The position numbers and the translations under genes were made by a program. This document shows positions 7,173 through 13,314 of a DNA stretch of 13,314 nt, piece by piece (the stretch's first letter is position 1; every line of letters begins with the position of its first letter). Location: contig CAZCWX010000684.1 in assembly GCA_964502465.1 (NCBI GenBank), forward strand, positions 1 through 13,314, in the 5' to 3' direction. A model generated the notes under the pieces. That model was not told the origin of the DNA. It made no database searches and saw nothing but the letters and a program-made list of their open reading frames with translations. The stretch is from CAZCWX01 sp964502465 (GTDB taxonomy: Bacteria > Desulfobacterota > Binatia > Bin18).

Positions 7173-8261
7173 TCAAAAGACCAGGACTGTCCGCGTTACT
7201 TCTCCAGCTTGCATGGCGCGAAACGCTTCGTTGACATCTTCGAGCCGGGCACGGCGACTGATCATATCGTCGAGGTTCAATCGTCCCTGCCGGTACAAGT
7301 CGAGATACCTGGGCATGTCGAGTTGGAAGCGATTGGAACCCATGTAACAGCCCTGAATGCGTTTCTCAACGAAGAAGTGGCCGGCAGTGAGTTCGAGCTT
7401 GACCCCGGGAGGGAGGGCGCCGACAATGGTGGCGAGACCCCGAGGAGCCAGAGCGTAAAAACATTGCTCGCTTACCTGTTTGTTGCCAATGGCGTCGAAG
7501 GCGAACTCTACCCCACCGCCGCTGAGTCGCTTGATCTCTTTCACGGGATCGATCCTCGCACTGTTGATCGTATCGGTCGCACCAAAATGCGTGGCTGTCT
7601 CCAGCTTGTGCTCAAGGATATCAACCGCAATGATCTGGCGCGCGCCCGCGATCTGCGCGCCTTGAATGACCGAAATACCAACACCCCCGGCGCCAAAGAC
7701 AGCCACCGAGGCCCCCGGCGTGACCTGTGCGGTGTTTAACGCAGCACCGACACCAGTCGTGACGGCGCAGCCGAGCAATGCCGCGCGATCCAGAGGAATA
7801 TCGTCAGCAATCTTGACGACCGCACGCTCGTGCAGCAGCATTTTTTCGGCGAACGAGGCAAGATCGGCGAATTGTGCGACCGCCGCACCGTTCTGCGATA
7901 AGCGTGGTTTCGCCTCCTTCGGTCGCAGACAGGCAAAGCGATTGCTACAGAGATGCGTCCATCCAGACAAGCATTGGATGCACGACCCACAGTACATCGA
8001 CGTACAGGCGATGATATGATCACCGGGCTTCACGGCGCTCACCTCACTCCCGACCTCCTCAACGATCCCGGCAGGCTCATGACCAAGAATACCAGGGAGT
8101 CGAACGGGTAGAGTCCCGTGCAATGCATGCAAATCACTATGACACACCCCACTGGCTACGGTTTTGATCAAGACCTCATGCGGTCCCGGTGCGTCGATTT
8201 CTACCGTTTCAATCGTTAAGGGTTCGTGCACTGTACGCAACACAGCAGCTTTGATTTCCAT
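7173..8261 (-). CDS. Zinc-dependent alcohol dehydrogenase (MDR family)
   Basis: This 362-residue medium-chain dehydrogenase has the full zinc apparatus. The catalytic ligands are Cys40 (GVCHSD), His61-Glu62 (GHEPAG) and Cys165 (LGCAVTTG). The structural zinc is bound by Cys91, Cys94, Cys97 and Cys105. The Rossmann motif GAGGVG is at 190-195 and Asp214 ends the second strand (IIAVD), which points to NAD(H) rather than NADP(H). The order and spacing resemble class III and NDMA-dependent type alcohol dehydrogenases. It oxidises a primary alcohol or reduces an aldehyde; the substrate is unknown. GGAG lies just upstream of the ATG. It is transcribed alone, away from the thiolase-like operon. Confidence 0.93.
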   Translation of the reverse strand: MEIKAAVLRTVHEPLTIETVEIDAPGPHEVLIKTVASGVCHSDLHALHGTLPVRLPGILGHEPAGIVEEVGSEVSAVKPGDHIIACTSMYCGSCIQCLSGWTHLCSNRFACLRPKEAKPRLSQNGAAVAQFADLASFAEKMLLHERAVVKIADDIPLDRAALLGCAVTTGVGAALNTAQVTPGASVAVFGAGGVGISVIQGAQIAGARQIIAVDILEHKLETATHFGATDTINSARIDPVKEIKRLSGGGVEFAFDAIGNKQVSEQCFYALAPRGLATIVGALPPGVKLELTAGHFFVEKRIQGCYMGSNRFQLDMPRYLDLYRQGRLNLDDMISRRARLEDVNEAFRAMQAGEVTRTVLVF

Positions 8262-8330
8262 AGGCTCTCCTTTTTTGCCCCGATGAGCAGACCCTGCTCT
8301 TCTCCGGGGAACAATTACGCCACCCCGCCT

Positions 8331-8505
8331 TAGTGGCTATCCGAAGAACCCTCTAAGGGTGTGTCCGAGGGCAAAAATCCCCCCGCCAGCCGCTCCGCGT
8401 CTGTCGGCCCCCTTTGCCAAAGGGGGCCGCGAAGGCGCAGCCGAGCGGGGGATTTGTACAACACAGCGGAGCATTAAGATTAAGAGTTATTCGGATAGGC
8501 TCTTA
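8331..8505. mobile_element. MITE/REP-like palindromic element with terminal inverted repeats
   Basis: The ends 8335-8349 and 8486-8500 are inverted repeats matching at 13 of 15 positions (consensus GSCTATCCGAAKAAC). A TA dinucleotide lies on each side (8331-8332 and 8504-8505), a possible target duplication. The centre is a large hairpin. The outer arms AAATCCCCCCGC (8375-8386) and GCGGGGGATTT (8445-8455) enclose a nearly perfect inner stem: GGCCCCCTTTG (8406-8416) with its complement at 8418-8428. There is no coding capacity, so it would need a transposase in trans. Elements with AAATCCCCC...GGGGGATTT arms are common dispersed repeats in several bacterial groups. It could also stop transcription from either side. 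The remainder of the 8262-8723 gap holds the thiolase-like gene's leader and a doubtful small ORF. Confidence 0.6.
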
Positions 8506-8685
8506 TTCGTTCACTAACACCGGATTGAAGCGTGTTTCGTAGTCAGACACCTCCAGTCCTTCTCGCCTTTTGAGAAAATGTACCACAGCATTCGTCGATT
8601 GTGTAGCAACAGCTTCATACACTGCCCTTTGCCACCCGAGGATAGTTCCATCATCGTTTCCACTCGACTGGACGATTGCCCCCAT
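8503..8685 (-). CDS. Doubtful small ORF, unknown
   Basis: This 60-residue frame opens at ATG 8685 (MGAIVQSSGNDDG) and ends VLVNE. It has no recognised domain. No Shine-Dalgarno sequence is placed well before the ATG, and third codon positions are only about half G/C, lower than in neighbouring genes. Its TAA stop falls on the right border of the palindromic element, so it could be the start of a gene cut by that insertion. It also lies in the leader of the thiolase-like gene on the other strand, which makes chance a strong alternative. Confidence 0.2.
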   Translation of the reverse strand: MGAIVQSSGNDDGTILGWQRAVYEAVATQSTNAVVHFLKRREGLEVSDYETRFNPVLVNE

Positions 8686-8723
8686 AGCAGCGGTTCTATA
8701 TAACTCCCTGCGGAGGGTACGAT

Positions 8724-9860
8724 ATGGGGCTGCACGATCTCCGGGATCAGGTCTGTATTGTCGGTGTCGGCGATACGCCACAAGGAGCGGTGCCTGACAA
8801 GACGGGTGACGAATTGGCCATCGATGCCGCGCGCGCGGCGCTCCAGGATTGCGGACTCAAGAAGGACGATATTGACGGGCTGTTCGTACAGCCGAGCTAT
8901 GGTCACCAAGGCGATTATCTAAAAGTCGGTCTGATGCTCGGTCTGAACCCCCGTGTGGGCGGAGCGGTCGAGGCGTCGGGCGCCACGGGTTGTTACCTGA
9001 TCCAACATGCGGCGCTACTCTTACACGCCGGAATGGCCCAGTATGTACTCCTGGTTTATGGCACCAACCAAAAAACCAATCGGAACCGCTTCGGGGGTGC
9101 CCTGCTGGAAGAACATGCCCCTTACGGCGCGTTTAATCCCTCGCTGCCATTTGCCTTCGCCTTTCGCCGCCACATGCATCTCTACGGGACGACCGAAGAG
9201 CAACTCGCGACGGTGGCGATGACCCAGCGCCGTCATGCTGCACTCAACCCTAAGGCGGTGCTGCGCACGCCGATCACGCTCGCTGACTATATGAGCGCAC
9301 GCTACATCGTGGCGCCGCTACGACTGTTTGACTATTGCCATATTACTGATGGGGGACATGCTTTTGTGCTGACGACTGCAGAACGTGCACGTGACTTACG
9401 GAAGCCGCCGGTGTACATTCGTGGTCTCGGGCGCCAAGAAGCCTTTCGCGCCTACGAAACTCCTGATTTGGTCATGCAAAGCTTTCAGCAACAACGTGTC
9501 GCCAGTATGATCTTTCCCATGGCGGAAGTGAGTCCCACCGACATCCAGGCGCTCTATGTGCAGGATGCGTATAGCCCAGCCATCATCGCGGCGTTGGAAA
9601 ACTATGGGTTTTGTCCGGTTGGTGAAGCCGGACGGTGGATACAAGGTGGTCGCATCGCCCTCGGTGGAGAACTGCCAGTGAATGTCAATGGCGGACAGTT
9701 GTCTGAGACCTACATGGTCGGCTGGCAAAACACCTGCGACGCTGTACGACAGTTGCGCGGCGAGTGTGGTCCCCGACAAATTGCCAACGTGGAACTCATG
9801 ATGTGCACGTACACGGGTGGTCTGCGTGAGCACGCCGGCGCCTTGATTTTGCGGAGGTAA
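8724..9860 (+). CDS. Thiolase-like protein without catalytic Cys (SCP2-thiolase / Ltp2-like)
   Basis: This 378-residue protein has the thiolase fold pattern: CIVGVGDTPQ at the N-terminus, DELAIDAARAALQDCGL (29-45), GATGCYLIQHAALLLHAGMA (86-105) and the C-terminal VNGGQLSETYMVGW (321-334). At the position of the usual nucleophile (CASG) it has GATG, with Gly86 in place of Cys. The GHP loop that supplies the second active-site His is replaced by SETY. A normal thiolytic or condensing reaction is therefore unlikely. Such proteins act with a DUF35 partner as retro-aldolases in steroid side-chain removal (Ltp2-ChsH2 type), where tyrosines do the chemistry; Tyr283 (DAYSP) and Tyr330 (SETY) are candidates here. 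GGAGGG precedes the ATG. The DUF35 gene follows after four bases. Confidence 0.88.
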   Translation: MGLHDLRDQVCIVGVGDTPQGAVPDKTGDELAIDAARAALQDCGLKKDDIDGLFVQPSYGHQGDYLKVGLMLGLNPRVGGAVEASGATGCYLIQHAALLLHAGMAQYVLLVYGTNQKTNRNRFGGALLEEHAPYGAFNPSLPFAFAFRRHMHLYGTTEEQLATVAMTQRRHAALNPKAVLRTPITLADYMSARYIVAPLRLFDYCHITDGGHAFVLTTAERARDLRKPPVYIRGLGRQEAFRAYETPDLVMQSFQQQRVASMIFPMAEVSPTDIQALYVQDAYSPAIIAALENYGFCPVGEAGRWIQGGRIALGGELPVNVNGGQLSETYMVGWQNTCDAVRQLRGECGPRQIANVELMMCTYTGGLREHAGALILRR

Positions 9861-9864
9861 AGGA

Positions 9865-10272
9865 ATGGTCGACTATACGAAACCACTGCCGGTCATGGAA
9901 AAGTGGAACGCCTCCTATTGGCAGGCAGCCAAGCGACACGAGTTCGTCGCGCAGCGCTGCCGCGCGTGTGGCTATGTACATCTCCCACCCGGGCCAGTTT
10001 GCACAAACTGTTGGTCAGATGACCAGGAGTGGGTCCCGCTGAGCGGCAAAGGGGTCATTCACTCGTTCGGTGTGTACCATCAACTCTGGCATCCCGGTTT
10101 CACAGCGGACATCCCCTACAATGTGGCCCTGATCGAACTGGCAGAAGGGCCACTCATCATTAGTCAGGTGATCGGTTGTGAGAACGACGCGCTTGCTTGT
10201 GGTGTGGCAGTAGAAGTCACCTTTGATGAGGTGACGCCTGAGATGACGTTGCCGAAGTTTCGGCTGGTGTAA
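9865..10272 (+). CDS. DUF35 protein: Zn-ribbon plus OB-fold, partner of the thiolase-like protein
   Basis: This 135-residue protein has an N-terminal helix segment (MEKWNASYWQAAKRHEF), then a rubredoxin-like zinc ribbon with Cys32, Cys35, Cys46 and Cys49 (CRAC ... CTNC). An OB-fold follows from about 55, with GVIHSFGVYHQ, PYNVALIELAEGPLIISQV and VTFDEV. This is the standard layout and length of the acyl-CoA-binding DUF35 family. The gene starts four bases after the thiolase-like stop, with GGAGG inside the end of that gene. DUF35 partners form complexes with thiolase-like enzymes, and some supply the acyl-CoA binding channel. The zinc cysteines are all present, so the protein should be intact. 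Confidence 0.92.
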   Translation: MVDYTKPLPVMEKWNASYWQAAKRHEFVAQRCRACGYVHLPPGPVCTNCWSDDQEWVPLSGKGVIHSFGVYHQLWHPGFTADIPYNVALIELAEGPLIISQVIGCENDALACGVAVEVTFDEVTPEMTLPKFRLV

Positions 10273-10380
10273 CGGCGCGTCGTCGCAAATCACATCAGTG
10301 ACGGCACAGCGGTTGACGCCACATCTTTCCCCCCAGCTCATCGGAGCACCGCTGGAGCAGCGACCAAACTGCGGGGGCGC

Positions 10381-10424
10381 AGCACGAGGCGTGCCCTGCG
10401 GCCCCGCCTGGAATGAGTCGTGCT
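10381..10424. terminator. Possible bidirectional hairpin between convergent genes
   Basis: AGCACGA (10381-10387) pairs with TCGTGCT (10418-10424). A GGCG/CGCC pair can extend the stem inward. A competing pairing is GAGGCGT with ACGCCTC slightly further right. It lies between the converging DUF35 and LLM genes, which is where a shared terminator would be expected. There is no adjacent T-run, so support is modest. Confidence 0.3.
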
Positions 10425-10451
10425 ACGCCTCAGGGCATCTCAGCGGGCCGG

Positions 10452-11297
10452 TTACGCGACTGTGGGGATGAAGGCGGCATACTGGTCCAGTAACGGCAAG
10501 ACGGTCTCGCGCCCGGCGGGTGGGACAAAGAAAATCGCGCGTTCCGCGCCCATCTCCCGACATTGCTGCAGCATGGCCTCATTGCCCTGCACACCAAGGA
10601 CTGAGATGGCAATCTCCTCTGGTCGACGACCCGCGTGCGCCGCGCGGCGCCGCAACTCGCGCACCATGGCTGGAATCTTCTGAAAGTATCGCGCATTGGG
10701 AAGCCAGCCATCGCCGTACTGCACGACCCGTCCGAGACCGCGCTCGGTATTGGACCCCAACAGGATCGGGGGATGTGGCTGCTGGAGCGGTTTCGGATAA
10801 CACAAGATCGGATCGAAATTGACAAACTCGCCGTGATACTCAGCCTCGTCCTGTGTCCAGATTAGCTTCATGGCCTCGATGCGCTCGCGCAGGATCTTCC
10901 AGCGTTTTGTGAATGGCGTGCCGTGGTTCTCCATTTCTTCCGCATTCCACCCACCCCCGATGCCGAAGAGCACGCGCCCGTTGGAGAGCCGATCGACTGA
11001 CGCGACTTCCTTGGCCAGGATGATCGGATCACGTTCCATCGCCAAACAGATGCCGCTCCCGAGCTTGATCGTTTTCGTCGCTCCAGCGGCTGCCATCAGC
11101 GCCACAAAGAGATCATGCGTATGCGCGTATTCTTTGGGAAGGTCGCCGCCTGCCGGAAACGGCGTCCGGCGACTGGTCGGAATATGGGTGTGCTCCGGAA
11201 ACCACACTGATTCAAAGCTGCGTTCTTCGCAGGCGCGGGCCAGGTCGTCTGGCCGGATGGCATACTCAGTCGCAAACATTTCGATCCCTAGTTTCAT
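10452..11297 (-). CDS. LLM-class flavin-dependent oxidoreductase (F420-type, Rv2161c-like)
   Basis: This 281-residue luciferase-like monooxygenase-fold protein begins MKLGIEMFAT and has SVWFPEH (30-36). The central SVDRLSNGRVLFGIGGGWNA (100-119) is the family's cofactor-binding signature, followed by RWKILRERIEAMKLIW. The pattern and length match the probable F420-dependent group typified by Rv2161c; FMN use cannot be excluded from sequence. I chose ATG 11297 because AGGAGG sits five bases upstream. The frame remains open to 11429, but the added residues are unlike the family. It probably performs hydride transfer or monooxygenation on an unknown substrate. If it uses F420, the host should encode F420 biosynthesis. 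Confidence 0.9.
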   Translation of the reverse strand: MKLGIEMFATEYAIRPDDLARACEERSFESVWFPEHTHIPTSRRTPFPAGGDLPKEYAHTHDLFVALMAAAGATKTIKLGSGICLAMERDPIILAKEVASVDRLSNGRVLFGIGGGWNAEEMENHGTPFTKRWKILRERIEAMKLIWTQDEAEYHGEFVNFDPILCYPKPLQQPHPPILLGSNTERGLGRVVQYGDGWLPNARYFQKIPAMVRELRRRAAHAGRRPEEIAISVLGVQGNEAMLQQCREMGAERAIFFVPPAGRETVLPLLDQYAAFIPTVA

Positions 11298-11466
11298 AGG
11301 GTCCTCCTTTCTCTCTGTCGCGTGTTCGCCTGTGTCCTGTTGTGCTTCCCTATATGTGGGGACCCTCATTCCCACGTGGAGCTTGGCAGATTTTCCGCTG
11401 GAACGAAAGGGTTGCGCTCGCTGCACCATCCCCGTTGCCAGCGGTTTGCGCAGGTGAAGCAGGTTG

Positions 11467-11784
11467 TTAGAACGGTGCGAGAATTTGCGGATCGGTCACT
11501 CTGTCCCTACGTCGTGCGCACGCAAAGATCGGAGGAAGAGGGGATGAACGAATGAACGCCCCAGAAAACTCCTTATCCTGATGACCAAAAATAATGCGCT
11601 TGGCTTTACCTTCGTCTTCTTCTGTTCCTCTCACCACTGCCGCTGGAACATCACGAAGACTGCTGGTCGCCAAGTCCCGTCCCAGTCTAATGAGAATGAG
11701 CGCATGCGTTTCCGCCACCACGAAGTTGGAGGTGCTCAACTGCCATTCTTCCTCAACCGCACGCGTAACCTGTCCCCATGAGCT
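11467..11784 (-). pseudogene. Decayed PIN-domain (VapC-like toxin) remnant
   Basis: In the 631-base gap 11298-11928, the minus strand keeps the middle of a PIN domain: AVEEEWQLSTSNFVVAETHA, then LILIRLGRDLA, VVRGTEEDEGKAKRII and DKEFS. These match the conserved TSNFVVAETHALL and T..D...A..I....DK.FS blocks of VapC-type ribonucleases, including the second acidic position (Glu of AETH). The N-terminal block with the first catalytic Asp is missing: an in-frame stop lies at 11785-11787 and no start is placed correctly. After DKEFS the expected tDa.sfa.m ... FDrhF segment is replaced by unrelated residues. It is therefore a non-functional toxin relic about 60 residues long in recognisable sequence. 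The rest of the gap shows nothing else I can name. Confidence 0.55.
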
Positions 11785-11928
11785 TCAAAAACGGATGATT
11801 CTTCCGCAACACGCCTTGCGACCGTTTGCCGGTCTTCTTTGCTGGCTCCTCTCGACCTTGGCGAGCCGGCCAATTGCTGGCAGAATATCCTGGAGTTCGC
11901 TTTCCAGAACTGAAACGGAGGGTTTAGT

Positions 11929-13149
11929 ATGCAGAAGGGAATTCTTTCAGGGTTGCGGGTGATTGACTGTGGCACCTACGTTGCCGGGCCAGCGTCGACG
12001 ACGATCATGTCGGACTTTGGGGCAGAGGTGGTAAAGATCGAGCGGCCGCAGGGCGGGGATTTGTACCGCTGCATGGCGGCGCTGCCGGGGTTTGCCCAGG
12101 CAGAGATCAACTGGCCCTGGGTGCTGACGAGTCGCAATAAGAAGAGTGTGGCCCTTGACCTCAGTTCCTCTCAGGGACGGGCAGTCCTCATCCGTCTGAT
12201 CAAGACAGCGGATGTCTTTGTCACCAATTACCAACACCCGCTGCTCGCCAAGTTCCAGTTGACGTGGGAGCAGCTCCAGCCGGAAAACGAGCGGCTCATC
12301 TATGCGCATCTGACGGGCTACGGAGATACAGGGGAAGATGCCGACGCGCCGACATTTGATGCGCTGGCGTACTGGGCGCGCTCGGGCCTGATGAGGAGCG
12401 TCGTGGGCCTGGATGGCACGCCGGGCGGGCCACGGCCAGGGATGGGCGATCACCCGACCTCGGTGTCCCTCTTCGGTGCGATCATGCTCGGCCTGTATCA
12501 GCGGGAACGCACCGGGCGGGGGGTCAAGGTGGGGACGTCTCTGCTGGCGAGTGGGGCGTGGGCGAATGCCTGCGACCTGCAAGCCAAACTCTGCCGTGCG
12601 GAGTTTCCCCAGCGCGGCGCAGACGGCACGCCGCCCAATCCGCTGGCGGCGGGGTATCTGAGCCGCGACGGCAAGGCCTTCCTGGTCGTGCTGCTGGATC
12701 CGGACACAGAATTTCCCCAGCTCTGCCGGGCGCTCGGCCACGAGGACCTGGCGATCAATCCCTTGTTTGCGACCACCCAGGCCAGAACAGCGAATGCGGC
12801 GGCGTTGTTCGCGATTCTCCAAGCGCAGTTTGACGCGCGTGATCTGGCCGAATGGCGGGTTCTTTTCAAGCAGGCTGACATCAAATGGGCTCCCTTGCCA
12901 ACACTGGAGGAGGTCGTGGATGATCCGCAGATGCGCGCCGCCGGCGCTTTTGTTGACCTGGACTATCCTGGGTATGGTAAACTGACGACCATCAACAGTC
13001 CCATTTTTACCACGGCGGGCGACAAGCGACCACCGACGGCTGCGCCGCAGCTTGGCGCACATACCAAGGAGGTGTTACAAGACCTCGGGTATGATGAAGA
13101 GACGATTGCCATGCTCGTGCGGCGTGGGGTCGTGGTAACGGATGACTGA
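11929..13149 (+). CDS. CaiB/BaiF family (class III) CoA transferase
   Basis: This 406-residue protein has the interlocked-dimer CoA-transferase pattern: LSGLRVIDCGTYVAGPAST (6-24), MSDFGAEVVKIERPQGGD (27-44), NKKSVALDL (70-78), the catalytic aspartate Asp144 in APTFDALAYWARSGLM (140-155), and GDHPTSVSLFGAIMLGLYQR (173-192). Length and order are those of formyl-CoA transferase, carnitine CoA-transferase and alpha-methylacyl-CoA racemase relatives. It transfers CoA between a donor thioester and a carboxylic acid, or racemises an acyl-CoA; the substrate is unknown. GGAGG lies seven bases before the ATG. It would supply the CoA ester that the thiolase-like, crotonase-type and Nudix functions nearby could act on (inference). 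Confidence 0.93.
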   Translation: MQKGILSGLRVIDCGTYVAGPASTTIMSDFGAEVVKIERPQGGDLYRCMAALPGFAQAEINWPWVLTSRNKKSVALDLSSSQGRAVLIRLIKTADVFVTNYQHPLLAKFQLTWEQLQPENERLIYAHLTGYGDTGEDADAPTFDALAYWARSGLMRSVVGLDGTPGGPRPGMGDHPTSVSLFGAIMLGLYQRERTGRGVKVGTSLLASGAWANACDLQAKLCRAEFPQRGADGTPPNPLAAGYLSRDGKAFLVVLLDPDTEFPQLCRALGHEDLAINPLFATTQARTANAAALFAILQAQFDARDLAEWRVLFKQADIKWAPLPTLEEVVDDPQMRAAGAFVDLDYPGYGKLTTINSPIFTTAGDKRPPTAAPQLGAHTKEVLQDLGYDEETIAMLVRRGVVVTDD

Positions 13150-13164
13150 CCGGACCGTGCGCTG

Positions 13165-13314
13165 CACCGTCACAAACTCGTCGAATGTCAAGGGCTAGCT
13201 TGCCCTCTTGGCACGGGGTGATGTCGCGCGAGACAAAAGGACCGAAGGCTGTACCGGCCAGATGGCCGCCATGTCGATCTGCTCAGGCTTGCCGCTCAAG
13301 GGGTTGCCGCTCAG
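13165..13314. other. Right-edge region: weak hairpin, short tandem repeat, possible partial minus-strand ORF
   Basis: Just after the CoA transferase, AGGGC TAGCTT GCCCT (about 13190-13205) can form a short hairpin that might end that transcript. At the edge TTGCCGCTCA occurs twice, 15 bases apart. On the minus strand a frame is open from the edge to a TAG near 13195 (39 codons; includes QIDMAAIWPVQPS). It has no recognisable domain and may be the tail of a gene beyond the window or chance. Confidence 0.25.

Noticed and set aside
11298..11429. Longer start for the LLM oxidoreductase at 11429
   Set aside because: The added 44 residues do not resemble the family, and AGGAGG is placed correctly for the ATG at 11297.
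1..13314. CRISPR array, rRNA or tRNA genes
   Set aside because: No regularly spaced repeats and no tRNA or rRNA-like conserved segments were seen on either strand.

Overview
This is a bacterial window with fairly high GC, Shine-Dalgarno-led genes and short operons. The gene content (class III CoA transferase, VOC proteins, thiolase-like/DUF35 pair, flavin-dependent LLM oxidoreductase, Zn alcohol dehydrogenase, aldo/keto reductase) suggests a metabolically versatile soil, water or symbiont lineage rich in acyl-CoA and xenobiotic catabolism. The style recalls Tectomicrobia, Binatota and related uncultured groups, but this is inference; there is no rRNA or other marker gene here.

Left edge (1-2144, minus strand). 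A small MerR/excisionase-type helix-turn-helix gene is followed by the first 531 codons of a large kinase. The kinase starts with a NERD nuclease-like domain, continues with a kinase-like domain that has lost its catalytic residues, and begins a second kinase domain just as the window ends. This layout resembles the PglW / MAD6 kinases of BREX type 2 and the methylation-associated defence system, so the window probably catches the edge of an anti-phage island.

Centre-left (2145-6913). An aldo/keto reductase (minus) diverges from a plus-strand series: an enoyl-CoA hydratase N-terminal stub, a single-domain VOC protein, a double-domain VOC protein, a second unrelated enoyl-CoA hydratase stub, an alpha/beta hydrolase, and a Nudix hydrolase of the CoA-pyrophosphatase type. 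Both stubs keep good ribosome binding sites but lack the oxyanion-hole and catalytic regions.

Centre-right (7173-10272). A zinc alcohol dehydrogenase (minus) is separated from a thiolase-like/DUF35 operon (plus) by about 460 bases. That gap holds a roughly 170-base palindromic element with imperfect terminal inverted repeats (MITE-like). The thiolase-like protein lacks the usual nucleophilic Cys and the GHP motif and is paired with a Zn-ribbon/OB-fold partner, as in the Ltp2-DUF35 retro-aldolase complexes of steroid side-chain degradation.

Right (10452-13314). A flavin-dependent LLM oxidoreductase (minus) is followed by a gap carrying a decayed PIN-domain (VapC-like toxin) remnant, then a CaiB/BaiF CoA transferase (plus). 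Together the metabolic genes look like an accessory set for activating an organic acid as a CoA ester, oxidising it and cleaving it. The substrate cannot be read from sequence.
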